Origin: JAENVT01 sp039931555
GTDB lineage: Bacteria > Actinomycetota > Acidimicrobiia > Acidimicrobiales > Ilumatobacteraceae
Assembly: GCA_039931555.1 (NCBI GenBank)
Contig: JBDTRP010000167.1
Span: forward strand, 8,808-72,807
Direction of reading: 5' to 3'
Length of the DNA: 64,000 nucleotides
In this document: one piece after another, positions 11,911 through 20,407 of the stretch
Layout: every line of letters begins with the position of its first letter
How positions within the stretch are numbered: position 1 is the first letter of the stretch
Position numbers and translations under genes: made by a program
The notes under the pieces: model-generated
Database searches by the model: none
Told to the model about the DNA's origin: nothing
Seen by the model: the letters and a program-made list of their open reading frames with translations, nothing else

Positions 11911-14900
11911 TCGACACCCGCCTCATGCGGCTCGGTGTCGGGTTGCTCGCCGGCGGTCTCCCACGAGATCGGCTCATCACCCATGGAGAGCAGGACAGGC
12001 GAGTCCTCGACCATGTCGAGCGGCGCCATGATCGGTGCGTCGATCGACAGCAGCGGTTCGTCGGGGAGCGCGTCGACGCGTCGACGCCTCCAGCGAACGA
12101 GCGATGCCGTGTCGAAGCGGCTGACACCCAACGCCAGCAGCAACCACAGCAGCAACTGACCGACGAGGGCGAAGGCCCGCGAGGCGTCGGTGTGATAGCG
12201 CAAGACGGCCGGACCCGCGGCCGTGATGTCGTAGCCCGTCGTGACTCCGAACGCCGGACGCGGCGCGATGGACTGACTACCGACGCCCAACGACCAGCGC
12301 TGGTCGACACCGGTCGCCACCGTGACAGCGCCCGGTTGCGCGGTGAACTGCAGATCGGCGTTGTCGGCCGCGCCGACACCGACGGGCGTCGCCAGCGGCC
12401 GCAGCTCGAGACGTGCCAGCGAGTCGAGACCGGCTTGCCGGGTGGCGTCCGCGTCTGCTCCGGCGAATTGGGCACGTGTCGGGATCCATGCGGTGTTCTC
12501 GTAGACCAGGAAGTTCAGTGGGCGAGTCAAGGGCGCGGCGAAGTCGAGCTGATCATCGAGCGCGTCCACGAGGCCGTTCGGCAGCGGCAGCGGCTTGTCG
12601 ACGGTGCTGGTCGCCCCGTCAGCGACCGGCACGACGATGTAGCGGATGGCATAGGGCGCCAGCAGGCGTCCGCCGCGCAGCGTCGATTCCGTCGCCAACT
12701 GCCGCACCACGGAGCCGACCTCGGCCTCGGTCTTGGACGGCCGGCCGGGCCACGCCTCGTACTGTGTCAACGGGCCGTCATCGGTGATTGCGTACCCGAT
12801 GCCCGGCTCCAAGGTCCACGCCGGTACGGGCATGACGCCCGGGTTGCCGATCCACAGGATCCGGTAGTCGCCCTCTGGAGCGTTCTCCGGGAACTGCCCG
12901 AGCACCGACGTCAGCGTCAACGTGGGCATGTGCCAGCGCCCCGAACCGATCGCGGTGACGCCGGGCAACACGCCGACGGCGACCGCCGCAGCGCTCAACA
13001 GCCCGAGCGGCTGACGCCAGCCGAACGACCCGGCCAGCACGTCGTCCTGGAACGCGGCGGCGATACATGCAGCCGACAGGGCCAGGCCGACCGCCACCGG
13101 CGCCAGCAACACTCCAGGTTCGGCAAGACGGACCTTCAACCCGCGATCGTCGAGCACAGCGAGCCAACCGAACGCCACGACCAGTCCGGTAGAGCGGACG
13201 GCCCACGTGAATCGCCAGCTGCGAGCGACGAGCGGGGCCACCAGCACCGGGAGATACAGGGCGATCGCCAGAATGCCGAACTGTCCGTTCCCCAGCCCGA
13301 ACCTCGCCAGTCGGGTGACGCCGAGCGCTCGGCTGCCGACCGACCCCGCGGGAAGCCCATCGGCGACGGGTGACGGAACGCCCGCGATGATGTCCCACCC
13401 GTGCCGACCGAACAACGACGACGCCCACGGCAGGTTGGCGACCAACGCAACCACCGCTGCGGCGACGGCGACCGAGACCATGATCAGGGCTGTCCTCCAC
13501 GAGCCGCCTGCCACCAGAGAGCTGAGCGCCAGCACGACCCCGAGCGCCACGACGACGAGTCCGAACGACGGCACGAAGGCAAACACGACGGCCGTCAACA
13601 GTGCCAGCTGGCAGAGCATCCGCAAACGAGCGCGAGCCGGCACCTGGACCATCCCATCGGCTCGGTTCAGGTCGGTTCGCCCGACGTCGGCCCGACTGTT
13701 GTCGAACGACTCGATGCCGGCGCTGCGACGCAAGAGGTGCACGACCCAGGGAACGGTCGCGTAGCACGCGAGGGCGCCCCACCGGCCGCTCGACAGCAGC
13801 TGCGACGGCAGCGGCACCGCGGCGTAGACGATCAGGGCAGCGATGCGCGCCCGGGCGGTGGGGAACAGGCCGGCCAGGCGCCAGATCCCGAGGTAGCCGA
13901 CCAAGAGCAGGCCGAGCACGCCGACCGTCCGCAGTAGGCCCATGTGGAACAGCGTGGCCGTGCTGGCCAACGAGGTCAGCGCGACCCCAGTGGGAACCGG
14001 CGTCGTCGAGCCCAGGCCGTGCCCCCACCAGCCAGAGCGGTAGTCGGCCAACATCGCCCTCGGGCTGACCGGCAGGTGCAGGAACTCACCGAACCCGGGG
14101 ATGCCACTGATGACGTGACGGCTGCCGAAAAGCACCGCGACCAGCACGCCGATCCAGGCGAACATCGGAGCGGACCCTGCGGTCTGGCGCCATCGCCGTT
14201 CAATCGAGTTCTCACCTCGTGCCGGACGCAGGTCGCGGCTGCGCAGGTAGGCCGACACGCGGGCCGAGCCACGCAACTGCAGTCCGGCGATCTCGCCGTC
14301 CGGCACGCGCCGCAGGGCCCGCACCTCGCGGCGCCGAACGAAGATGCCCGGCGTGCGCGGCACCAGACCGACCATGGCCCGCATCGAGGCCCAGGCATCG
14401 CGCGGCTTGCCCGACAGCAGGCCGACCACCATCTCCGACAACGTCACCAGGATCAGTTGGATCGACAACAACGGAAGCCGGCGAGCTCCGGTGAGCGTGG
14501 CAATCGAGCGCATCCGGTGCCGCGCTTGCAGCAGCGCGGGTCGCAGGTCGGGCCGGCGCGTGTCGAGTGCCTCACGATGCCGGGCACGAGCCGCCGGGAC
14601 CACGACCACTCTCGCACCACCGAGATGTGCTCGCCAGCACAGGTCGACGTCGTCTCCGTAGAAGTCCATCGCCGTGTCGAACCCGGCGATCGCCCGGAAC
14701 AGGTCGGCGCGGACCATCATGCAGGCCGACGGCAGGGCGAACACGTCGCGCACCGCGTCGTGCTGCTCCTGATCGACTTCGCCTTCCTCCACGAACGAGT
14801 CGATCTCGCCGAAGCGGTCGACACCGAGCCCCACATGTTGCAAGACGCCGGGGTCCTCCCACGAGACCAGCTTCGGGCCCACGATGCCTGCGTTCGATCG

Positions 14901-15242
14901 GTACAACTCCTCGACGAGCAGACGGATCGCGCCCGGGTCCAGGGCCACGTCGTCGTGCAGGAAGCAGAAGAACCCGTTGTCGCCCTCGACGAGACGCAGC
15001 ACCTCGTTGGCCGCCGTGCCATACCCGGTGGTGTTCCCGACTGCTCGCACAAACGCGTTTGGCACACGTTGGCGAACCCGTTCGGGCACATCCCCCGGCT
15101 CGCCGACGACCAGGAACAGGCTCTTCAAGTTGGCGTAGTCCTGCTCGGCCAACCCATCGAGGACGTCGTCGAACCAGTCTCCCGGGTTGCACACCACCAT
15201 CACTGCCACGACGGGAGGGGCGAGTTGATTGGCGGCTTCCAC
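11907..15242 (-). CDS. Giant GT2 glycosyltransferase fused to multi-pass membrane domain
   Basis: Protein of 1111 aa. Residues 1-280 form a GT-A family 2 glycosyltransferase: VVAVMVVCNPGDWFDDVL at the N-terminus, GTAANEVL, the metal-binding FLHDDVALDPGA, and FDTAMDFYGDDVDLCWR as the ED-type acceptor motif. The rest holds about a dozen hydrophobic segments (WIGVLVAVLFG onward), an extracytoplasmic domain and a last span (LLLWLLLALGVS) before an acidic tail. It is probably a lipid-linked envelope polysaccharide synthase or transferase, as in actinobacteria where it precedes DUF5719. The start is GTG at 15242, without a clear Shine-Dalgarno. It diverges from the small repeat protein at 15335. 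Confidence 0.85.
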   Translation of the reverse strand: MEAANQLAPPVVAVMVVCNPGDWFDDVLDGLAEQDYANLKSLFLVVGEPGDVPERVRQRVPNAFVRAVGNTTGYGTAANEVLRLVEGDNGFFCFLHDDVALDPGAIRLLVEELYRSNAGIVGPKLVSWEDPGVLQHVGLGVDRFGEIDSFVEEGEVDQEQHDAVRDVFALPSACMMVRADLFRAIAGFDTAMDFYGDDVDLCWRAHLGGARVVVVPAARARHREALDTRRPDLRPALLQARHRMRSIATLTGARRLPLLSIQLILVTLSEMVVGLLSGKPRDAWASMRAMVGLVPRTPGIFVRRREVRALRRVPDGEIAGLQLRGSARVSAYLRSRDLRPARGENSIERRWRQTAGSAPMFAWIGVLVAVLFGSRHVISGIPGFGEFLHLPVSPRAMLADYRSGWWGHGLGSTTPVPTGVALTSLASTATLFHMGLLRTVGVLGLLLVGYLGIWRLAGLFPTARARIAALIVYAAVPLPSQLLSSGRWGALACYATVPWVVHLLRRSAGIESFDNSRADVGRTDLNRADGMVQVPARARLRMLCQLALLTAVVFAFVPSFGLVVVALGVVLALSSLVAGGSWRTALIMVSVAVAAAVVALVANLPWASSLFGRHGWDIIAGVPSPVADGLPAGSVGSRALGVTRLARFGLGNGQFGILAIALYLPVLVAPLVARSWRFTWAVRSTGLVVAFGWLAVLDDRGLKVRLAEPGVLLAPVAVGLALSAACIAAAFQDDVLAGSFGWRQPLGLLSAAAVAVGVLPGVTAIGSGRWHMPTLTLTSVLGQFPENAPEGDYRILWIGNPGVMPVPAWTLEPGIGYAITDDGPLTQYEAWPGRPSKTEAEVGSVVRQLATESTLRGGRLLAPYAIRYIVVPVADGATSTVDKPLPLPNGLVDALDDQLDFAAPLTRPLNFLVYENTAWIPTRAQFAGADADATRQAGLDSLARLELRPLATPVGVGAADNADLQFTAQPGAVTVATGVDQRWSLGVGSQSIAPRPAFGVTTGYDITAAGPAVLRYHTDASRAFALVGQLLLWLLLALGVSRFDTASLVRWRRRRVDALPDEPLLSIDAPIMAPLDMVEDSPVLLSMGDEPISWETAGEQPDTEPHEAGVE

Positions 15243-15294
15243 GAGGCGATCAGGCTACTGCGCACGGGCCGCGGAGCACAGGCACGCTCCGACA

Positions 15295-15334
15295 AGTGCT
15301 TGCAATAGTTAGCACTGTGCGGTATATTGAGTGC
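15295..15334 (+). promoter_or_regulatory. Leaderless promoter with interleaved AGTGC/GCACT half-sites
   Basis: A -35 box TTGCAA (15300-15305), a 17-base spacer and a -10 box TATATT (15323-15328) would place the transcription start at about 15335, the A of the ATG. Three alternating half-sites overlap it: AGTGCT (15295-15300), AGCACT inside TTAGCACT (15309-15316), and GAGTGC (15329-15334). The TTAGCACT ... GAGTGC pair resembles the HrcA/CIRCE element but has an 11-base spacer in place of 9 and imperfect ends. A repressor site is therefore likely; which regulator is speculative. Confidence 0.55.
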
Positions 15335-15793
15335 ATGTTCAAACTCCCCGACTTCCCCAAGGTCGACTTTCCGAAGATCGACTTCCCCTCTATCGACTTC
15401 CCCTCCATCGACTTCTCGGGCCTCGACCTCGATGCGCTCCGCAACTTCGACTTCGCCAAGTACATCCCCGCGGTGAAGTTCCCGACCGTCGACCTGCCAT
15501 CGGTGGATCTGCCCGGTGTCGACGTTTCCAAGCTGACCGCCGCCGTGCGCGACGCGGCCTACCTGAGCGTCGGAATCGGCGTGACCGCCGTCGAGCAAGC
15601 GCAAGCACGCCGTCGCGAGTTGGCCGCCGGCTTCGCCGAGCGTGTCGAGGCCACCAAGGTGCAACTCGACACGGTGGTCGACAAGATCGAAGCCGCCCTG
15701 CCCGACAAGGCCGCTGCGCTCCTCGGTCAGGCACGCGGACTCACCGAGGCTGCTCGCGAGCAGATGCTCGGGATGATTCGCACCACAGCCTGA
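15335..15793 (+). CDS. Small protein with DFPxIDFP-type repeats
   Basis: Protein of 152 aa, not recognised. The first 65 residues repeat a 5-residue pattern (FPKVD, FPKID, FPSID, FPSID, FSGLD; later FPTVD, LPSVD, LPGVD). After this comes an amphipathic helical region (SVGIGVTAVEQAQARRREL ... AAALLGQARGLTEAAREQML). No signal peptide or membrane span is seen. The repeat could form a regular beta strip; the C-terminus resembles helical phasin- or apolipoprotein-like coiled segments. That is inference from composition only. The ATG at 15335 coincides with the predicted transcription start of a strong promoter; the longer open frame upstream is antisense to the GT2 gene. It stands alone between two divergent units. 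Confidence 0.7.
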   Translation: MFKLPDFPKVDFPKIDFPSIDFPSIDFSGLDLDALRNFDFAKYIPAVKFPTVDLPSVDLPGVDVSKLTAAVRDAAYLSVGIGVTAVEQAQARRRELAAGFAERVEATKVQLDTVVDKIEAALPDKAAALLGQARGLTEAAREQMLGMIRTTA

Positions 15794-15867
15794 AGCAGCG
15801 TCTGCGGCACGACCGCCTGGGATGGACATCATCGTGAGGCGTTCGTGCCGCTAGCCTCGCTGATCTG

Positions 15868-17244
15868 GTGGACCCATCCGACACGCCTCTTGGTGAAACC
15901 CTGCGATCTGGCGACACACCGGCATCAGGCGACAGTGCGGTGACCAGGCGGGCCCCCTTGCCAGAGGGCACGATTCCGGTCGGGATCGGCCTGCTGATCG
16001 CCGGTGTCACCAGCTACCTGTTCTTGAAGGTGGCCAAGGTGGCCCTCGGCAGCGATGAGGCCGTGCAGCCCATCGCCAGCTTGTGGATCGCCACCTTCGC
16101 CCTCGCTCCCGGTTTCTTCTTGCCGCTGGAGCAGGAACTCGCCCGCACGCTGGCGCACCGGCGCGCCATCGGTCAGGGTGGCCAACCGGTCGTGGCGCGA
16201 GTCCGAACGCTCGGCATCGGCCTCGCCGTCCTGGTCACCATCGCCGCCCTCGCCGCCAGCCCGCTGATCGTCAGCGGCTACTTCGACGGCGACTGGGTCT
16301 TGATGATCGCCCTGATCCTGGCGTTCTCGGCCTACGCCCCGGCGCACCTGTCGCGTGGCATCGCCAGCGGAAACGGTCGATTCCACGCCTATGCGATCGT
16401 GATGGGGGCCGACGGAGCCGTACGCATCGCCTTCTGCGCGACGCTGGCCGTCCTCGGCGTCAAGACCGTCGGCTTGTACGGCTTCGCCGTGGCACTGTCG
16501 CCGATTCCCGGCGTGCTGTGGGTCAAGGCCAAAGGCGCGCTGCGTACCGAGCCGGGCCCGGAGGCGACGTGGGCGGAGGTCACCCCGAACCTCGGCTGGC
16601 TGCTGCTCGGATCGGTGTTCGCCGCCGCCCTGGTCAACGCCGGCCCTCTGGCTGCCACGTTGCTGTCGAGTGAGGACCAGAAGCACCTGGTCACCCGGTT
16701 CACCTACGGGGTGCTGCTGGCCCGCATCCCGCTCTTCCTCTTCCAGGCAGTACAAGCAGCGCTGCTGCCACGCCTGTCGCGCCTCGCGGCGCGCAACGAG
16801 ATCGCCGAGTTCCGATCCGGCTTCGCCCGCCTGATGAAGCTGGTGCTGCTGGTCGGCGTCGTCGGCACCGCCGGCGCATTCCTGCTCGGGCCACTGGTCA
16901 TCGAGAAGTTCTACGACGCCACGCTGAGCCGCCAGACGATGGCGATGCTGGCGCTGGGTAGCGCCTGCTACATGATCGCGCTGGCAATCGCCCAGGCCGT
17001 GATCGCGCTGCGTGGCCACGCCCTGGTCGCGCTCGGTTGGGGCATCGGTGCGGTCACCTTCGTGCTCGTCACCTGGCTGGCATCGGATCAGTTGTTCCGG
17101 CGCGTCGAACTGGGTCTGGTTGCATCGTCGTTCGCGGCGCTGTGCGCCTTCGCTCTCGCGCTGCGATCACGACTGCGCAGCGGAGATGTGCCGTCGGGCG
17201 AGTCGGTGATGGAAGCCATCAACAACATGCCGCTGGAGACCTGA
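15868..17244 (+). CDS. Polysaccharide flippase-like membrane protein
   Basis: Integral membrane protein of 458 aa with about 12-14 hydrophobic segments and short loops, the layout of MOP-superfamily lipid-linked oligosaccharide exporters (Wzx-like). Typical traits are the early pair TSYLFLKVAKVALGSDE and LWIATFALAPGFFLPLEQEL, and the mid-protein RFTYGVLLARIPLFLFQAVQ. It probably flips undecaprenyl-linked glycan across the membrane. The start is GTG at 15868. It ends 12 bases before the convergent gmd stop. The setting among glycosyltransferases supports the role; the substrate is unknown. Confidence 0.78.
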   Translation: MDPSDTPLGETLRSGDTPASGDSAVTRRAPLPEGTIPVGIGLLIAGVTSYLFLKVAKVALGSDEAVQPIASLWIATFALAPGFFLPLEQELARTLAHRRAIGQGGQPVVARVRTLGIGLAVLVTIAALAASPLIVSGYFDGDWVLMIALILAFSAYAPAHLSRGIASGNGRFHAYAIVMGADGAVRIAFCATLAVLGVKTVGLYGFAVALSPIPGVLWVKAKGALRTEPGPEATWAEVTPNLGWLLLGSVFAAALVNAGPLAATLLSSEDQKHLVTRFTYGVLLARIPLFLFQAVQAALLPRLSRLAARNEIAEFRSGFARLMKLVLLVGVVGTAGAFLLGPLVIEKFYDATLSRQTMAMLALGSACYMIALAIAQAVIALRGHALVALGWGIGAVTFVLVTWLASDQLFRRVELGLVASSFAALCAFALALRSRLRSGDVPSGESVMEAINNMPLET

Positions 17245-17256
17245 CCCCAGCCGGTC

Positions 17257-18246
17257 TCAGCTGCGTCGAGCCTTCTCCGACTCGATCCTCAGGTCGTTGG
17301 CGACCATCATCCTGATCAGCTCCGGGAACGCGATCTCCGGCTCCCAACCGAGCTTCTCGCGAGCCTTGGTCGGATCACCGATGAGCAGATCGACCTCGGC
17401 CGGGCGGAAGAACTTGGGATCCTGGCGCACGTAGTCGCGCCAGTTCTCGATGCCGACCTCGCTGAAGGAGATGCGTACGAGGTCTTCGATGCTGTAGGTC
17501 GTGCCCGTCGCAACGACGTAGTCGTCGGGCTGATCTTGTTGCAGCATCGACCACATGGCCTTGACGTAGTCACCCGCGTAGCCCCAGTCGCGCTTGGAAT
17601 CGAGGTTGCCGAGCACGATCTCGGTCTGCAGGCCGAGCTTGATGCGAGCCACGGCGTTGGTGACCTTGCGCGTGACGAACTCGAGCCCGCGCCGCGGGCC
17701 TTCGTGGTTGAACAAGATTCCGCTGCAGGCGAACAGCCCGTAGCTCTCGCGGTAGTTGACGACGATGTCGTGCCCGAAGACCTTGGCGCACCCGTACGGC
17801 GAACGCGGATGGAAGGGCGTGCGTTCGGTTTGCGGTGTCTCTCGAACCTTGCCGAACATCTCGCTGCTGCTGGCCTGGTAGAAGCGGATGGGGTTGTTCT
17901 CCGCGCCGCCGACCATGCGAATGGCCTCGAGCATCCGCAGCACGCCAGTACCGGTGATGTTGGCGGTCAATTCGGCCTGGTTGAAGCTCAACGCCACGAA
18001 GGAGATCGCACCCAGGTTGTAGACCTCGTCGGGTTGCGTTGAGTCGAGCGCCTTGACCAGCGATGGCAGGTCGGCGAGATCGCCGGGGACGGGCTCGACG
18101 TACGGGAATTCATCGCGCATCATCGTCATCCGGGGGTTGTTCTGACCTTTGACCATGCCAAAGACCTCGTACCCCTTGGAATGGAGGAACTCGGCGAGAT
18201 GCTGGCCATCTTGACCAGTGACACCTGTGATGAACGCGCGAGGCAT
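17257..18246 (-). CDS. gmd: GDP-mannose 4,6-dehydratase
   Basis: Extended SDR of 329 aa converting GDP-mannose to GDP-4-keto-6-deoxymannose, the precursor of GDP-fucose, -rhamnose or -talose. Motifs: ITGVTGQDGQHLAEFL (NADP fold), YNLGAISFVALSF, the catalytic Ser/Thr region ASSSEMFGK, PYGCAKVFGH (YxxxK), FNHEGPRRG and RDWGYAGDYVKAMW, all characteristic of Gmd rather than other SDRs. It is slightly shorter than the E. coli enzyme. The partner 4-reductase or epimerase is not seen in the window. The 107 bases to the divergent GT4 at 18354 should hold its promoter. Confidence 0.93.
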   Translation of the reverse strand: MPRAFITGVTGQDGQHLAEFLHSKGYEVFGMVKGQNNPRMTMMRDEFPYVEPVPGDLADLPSLVKALDSTQPDEVYNLGAISFVALSFNQAELTANITGTGVLRMLEAIRMVGGAENNPIRFYQASSSEMFGKVRETPQTERTPFHPRSPYGCAKVFGHDIVVNYRESYGLFACSGILFNHEGPRRGLEFVTRKVTNAVARIKLGLQTEIVLGNLDSKRDWGYAGDYVKAMWSMLQQDQPDDYVVATGTTYSIEDLVRISFSEVGIENWRDYVRQDPKFFRPAEVDLLIGDPTKAREKLGWEPEIAFPELIRMMVANDLRIESEKARRS

Positions 18247-18353
18247 GCTGGCAATCCTTTGAAGGCTCGGGCCCGGTCAAACCGGAAAAGCTGGACACGG
18301 CAGTCTATGGCGTCGGGCCACCTACCGACGGCAACGGCTAGCCTCGACCGCCC

Positions 18354-19451
18354 ATGAGTCCTTTGCGTGTCGCCTTCGATGTCGGTCCCCTCGCCGGGCC
18401 ACGGACCGGCGTCGGGCACGCGGTGGACGCGATGCGCACGTCTCTGGCCGGGCTCGATGATGTGGAACTGGTCGACTACATCGTGTCGTTCCGGTCGCGC
18501 CCGGCCGCCGGCGTTCGTCGCCTGCCGATCCCCGCGCTGCTGGCCCGTCGCCTGTGGGCGATCGCCGATCGGCCACGCGTCGATCGATTCCTCGGCGAGC
18601 CCGACGTCGTGCACGGCACGAACTACGTGGTGCCGCCGTGTGGCGCTGCCCAGGTCGTCTCGGTGTACGACTGCTGGTTCTTGCGTCATCCGTCGCTGGC
18701 TTCGGGTGCTGTCCACCAGGCGGGCCGCGTCTTGCGGCGGGCCATCCAGCGCGGGGCCACTGTGCACGCCAGTTCCACCGCCACTGCCGCTGAGATCGCC
18801 CATCTCTTTCCCGGCGCCCAGGTCGCCACGATCCCCCTGGCCGCAATTCCTGTACCGGCCGTCACGGCCGACCCACCGATCCCGACCCTGGTCGGGCGAC
18901 CATTCATCGCCGCCATCGGCACACTCGAGCGACGCAAGAACCTCTCGATCCTGGTCGAGGCGTTCGGCTTGCTGGCGTCCGAGCACGACGAGATCCTGCT
19001 GGTGCTGGCCGGTGCGGACGGCGACGACCGCCAGGCGATCAACGCGGCAATCGACGGGCTCGACCAGGCTGCCGCCCGCCGGGTGGTCATGACCGGCCGG
19101 ATCGACGAGGTGTCGCGTTCGTGGCTGCTCCATCATGCGGCGGTCCTCGCGTACCCGTCGCTCGACGAGGGCTTCGGCTTCCCCCTGCTCGACGCCATGC
19201 AGGTCGGCGCGCCCATCGTGGCGAGCAATCGGGGCAGCATCCCCGAGGTGTGCGGCGCCGCCGGCCTGCTGTGCGATGCCGACGATGCGATCACCCTGGC
19301 GGCCAACCTGGCAAGTGCCGCGTTCGACGACGGCACCCGCGCCGCCCTGCTGACCGCCGCGGTGACGCAGCTGACGACGTTCTCGTGGCAGCGTTGCGCC
19401 ACCGACCTCGTCGCGCTCTATCGCCGCTTGGCCGACGAGCGTGGCACGTGA
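18354..19451 (+). CDS. Glycosyltransferase family 4
   Basis: GT-B glycosyltransferase, 365 aa. The N-terminal acceptor domain opens with FDVGPLAGPRTGVGHAVDAM. The C-terminal nucleotide-sugar domain has IGTLERRKNLSILVEAF and the E-x7-E motif region YPSLDEGFGFPLLDAMQVGAPIVASNRGS. It resembles mannosyl/rhamnosyltransferases of the WbpY/MtfB type; sugar and acceptor are unknown. A TAGCCT box lies 9 bases before the ATG. The stop overlaps the cofD GTG as GTGA, so the two are translationally coupled even though their functions differ. Confidence 0.88.
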   Translation: MSPLRVAFDVGPLAGPRTGVGHAVDAMRTSLAGLDDVELVDYIVSFRSRPAAGVRRLPIPALLARRLWAIADRPRVDRFLGEPDVVHGTNYVVPPCGAAQVVSVYDCWFLRHPSLASGAVHQAGRVLRRAIQRGATVHASSTATAAEIAHLFPGAQVATIPLAAIPVPAVTADPPIPTLVGRPFIAAIGTLERRKNLSILVEAFGLLASEHDEILLVLAGADGDDRQAINAAIDGLDQAAARRVVMTGRIDEVSRSWLLHHAAVLAYPSLDEGFGFPLLDAMQVGAPIVASNRGSIPEVCGAAGLLCDADDAITLAANLASAAFDDGTRAALLTAAVTQLTTFSWQRCATDLVALYRRLADERGT

Positions 19452-20407
19452 TCGCAGTGCTGTGCGGCGGCGTGGGCGCGGCACGCTTTCTCGGCGCGCT
19501 GGCTCATGTCGTCGACCCAGCCGACACCATCGGCATCGTCAACACCGGCGACGACACGGTGCTGCACGGTCTGGCCATCTCTCCCGATCTCGACACCGTC
19601 GCGTATACGTTGGCCGACGCAATCGACCCCGTCCGCGGCTGGGGATTGGCCGACGAGTCGTGGCGGGCCATGGAGGCGCTGCAGCGCTACGAGACGGTGA
19701 GGCCCGACCACTCGGCCGCTGCGCCGACGTGGTTCAACCTCGGCGATCGCGACCTGGCGACCCACTTCTACCGCACGGCGCGTCTGGCGGAGGGCGCGAC
19801 ACTGGCCGACGTGACCGCCGAGATCTGCCGGGCATGGGGCGTGCGCCAACGGTTGGTGCCGATGACCAACCAGACGGTCTCCACGGTCGTCACCCTGGCC
19901 CAGGGAGGCGACGTGTCGTTCCAGGAGTACTTCGTCAAGTTGCGCCATGGTGTCGCCGTGCGCGCCGTGCGCTTCGACGGCGCCGACGAGGCCGAGCTCA
20001 CTCCCGGGCTCGACGACGTGCTGCAATCGGCCGCCTGCGTGGTGATCGCGCCCTCGAACCCGATCGTGTCGATCGGCCCGATCCGCACCTTGCGGCGCGT
20101 CGACGACATCCTCGGCGCTCGTCGATCGTCGGTCGTGGCGATCTCGCCCATCGTGGGCGGCGCTGCGCTGAAAGGCCCCGCCGACCACATGCTGAGCGAG
20201 CTCGGCCACGAGCCCTCTGTTGTCGGGGTTGCCCGGCTCTACGCAGCGATCGCCGGCACGCTGGTGATCGATCCGGTCGATGCGCATCTGGCCGATGCTG
20301 TCGAGGCCGAGGGGGTGCGCGCCGTGGTCACACCCTCGGTGATGAGCAGTCCGGCGATCGGTGCCGAGCTCGCGCGCGTCACGTTGCTCGCCGCGTCACA
20401 CCAGTGA
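19448..20407 (+). CDS. cofD: 2-phospho-L-lactate transferase (F420 biosynthesis)
   Basis: CofD/FbiA, 319 aa: joins the phospho-lactate or phosphoenolpyruvate moiety to the deazaflavin Fo to give F420-0 (or its dehydro form). Landmarks: LCGGVGAARFLGAL at the N-terminus, GIVNTGDDTVLHGL, WFNLGDRDLATHFYRT, RLVPMTNQTVSTVV, IAPSNPIVSIGPI and GGAALKGPADHM. The GTG at 19448 overlaps the upstream stop. The last 12 bases overlap the convergent SDR gene. No fbiB or fbiC is in the window. The gene implies the host makes F420. Confidence 0.95.
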   Translation: MIAVLCGGVGAARFLGALAHVVDPADTIGIVNTGDDTVLHGLAISPDLDTVAYTLADAIDPVRGWGLADESWRAMEALQRYETVRPDHSAAAPTWFNLGDRDLATHFYRTARLAEGATLADVTAEICRAWGVRQRLVPMTNQTVSTVVTLAQGGDVSFQEYFVKLRHGVAVRAVRFDGADEAELTPGLDDVLQSAACVVIAPSNPIVSIGPIRTLRRVDDILGARRSSVVAISPIVGGAALKGPADHMLSELGHEPSVVGVARLYAAIAGTLVIDPVDAHLADAVEAEGVRAVVTPSVMSSPAIGAELARVTLLAASHQ

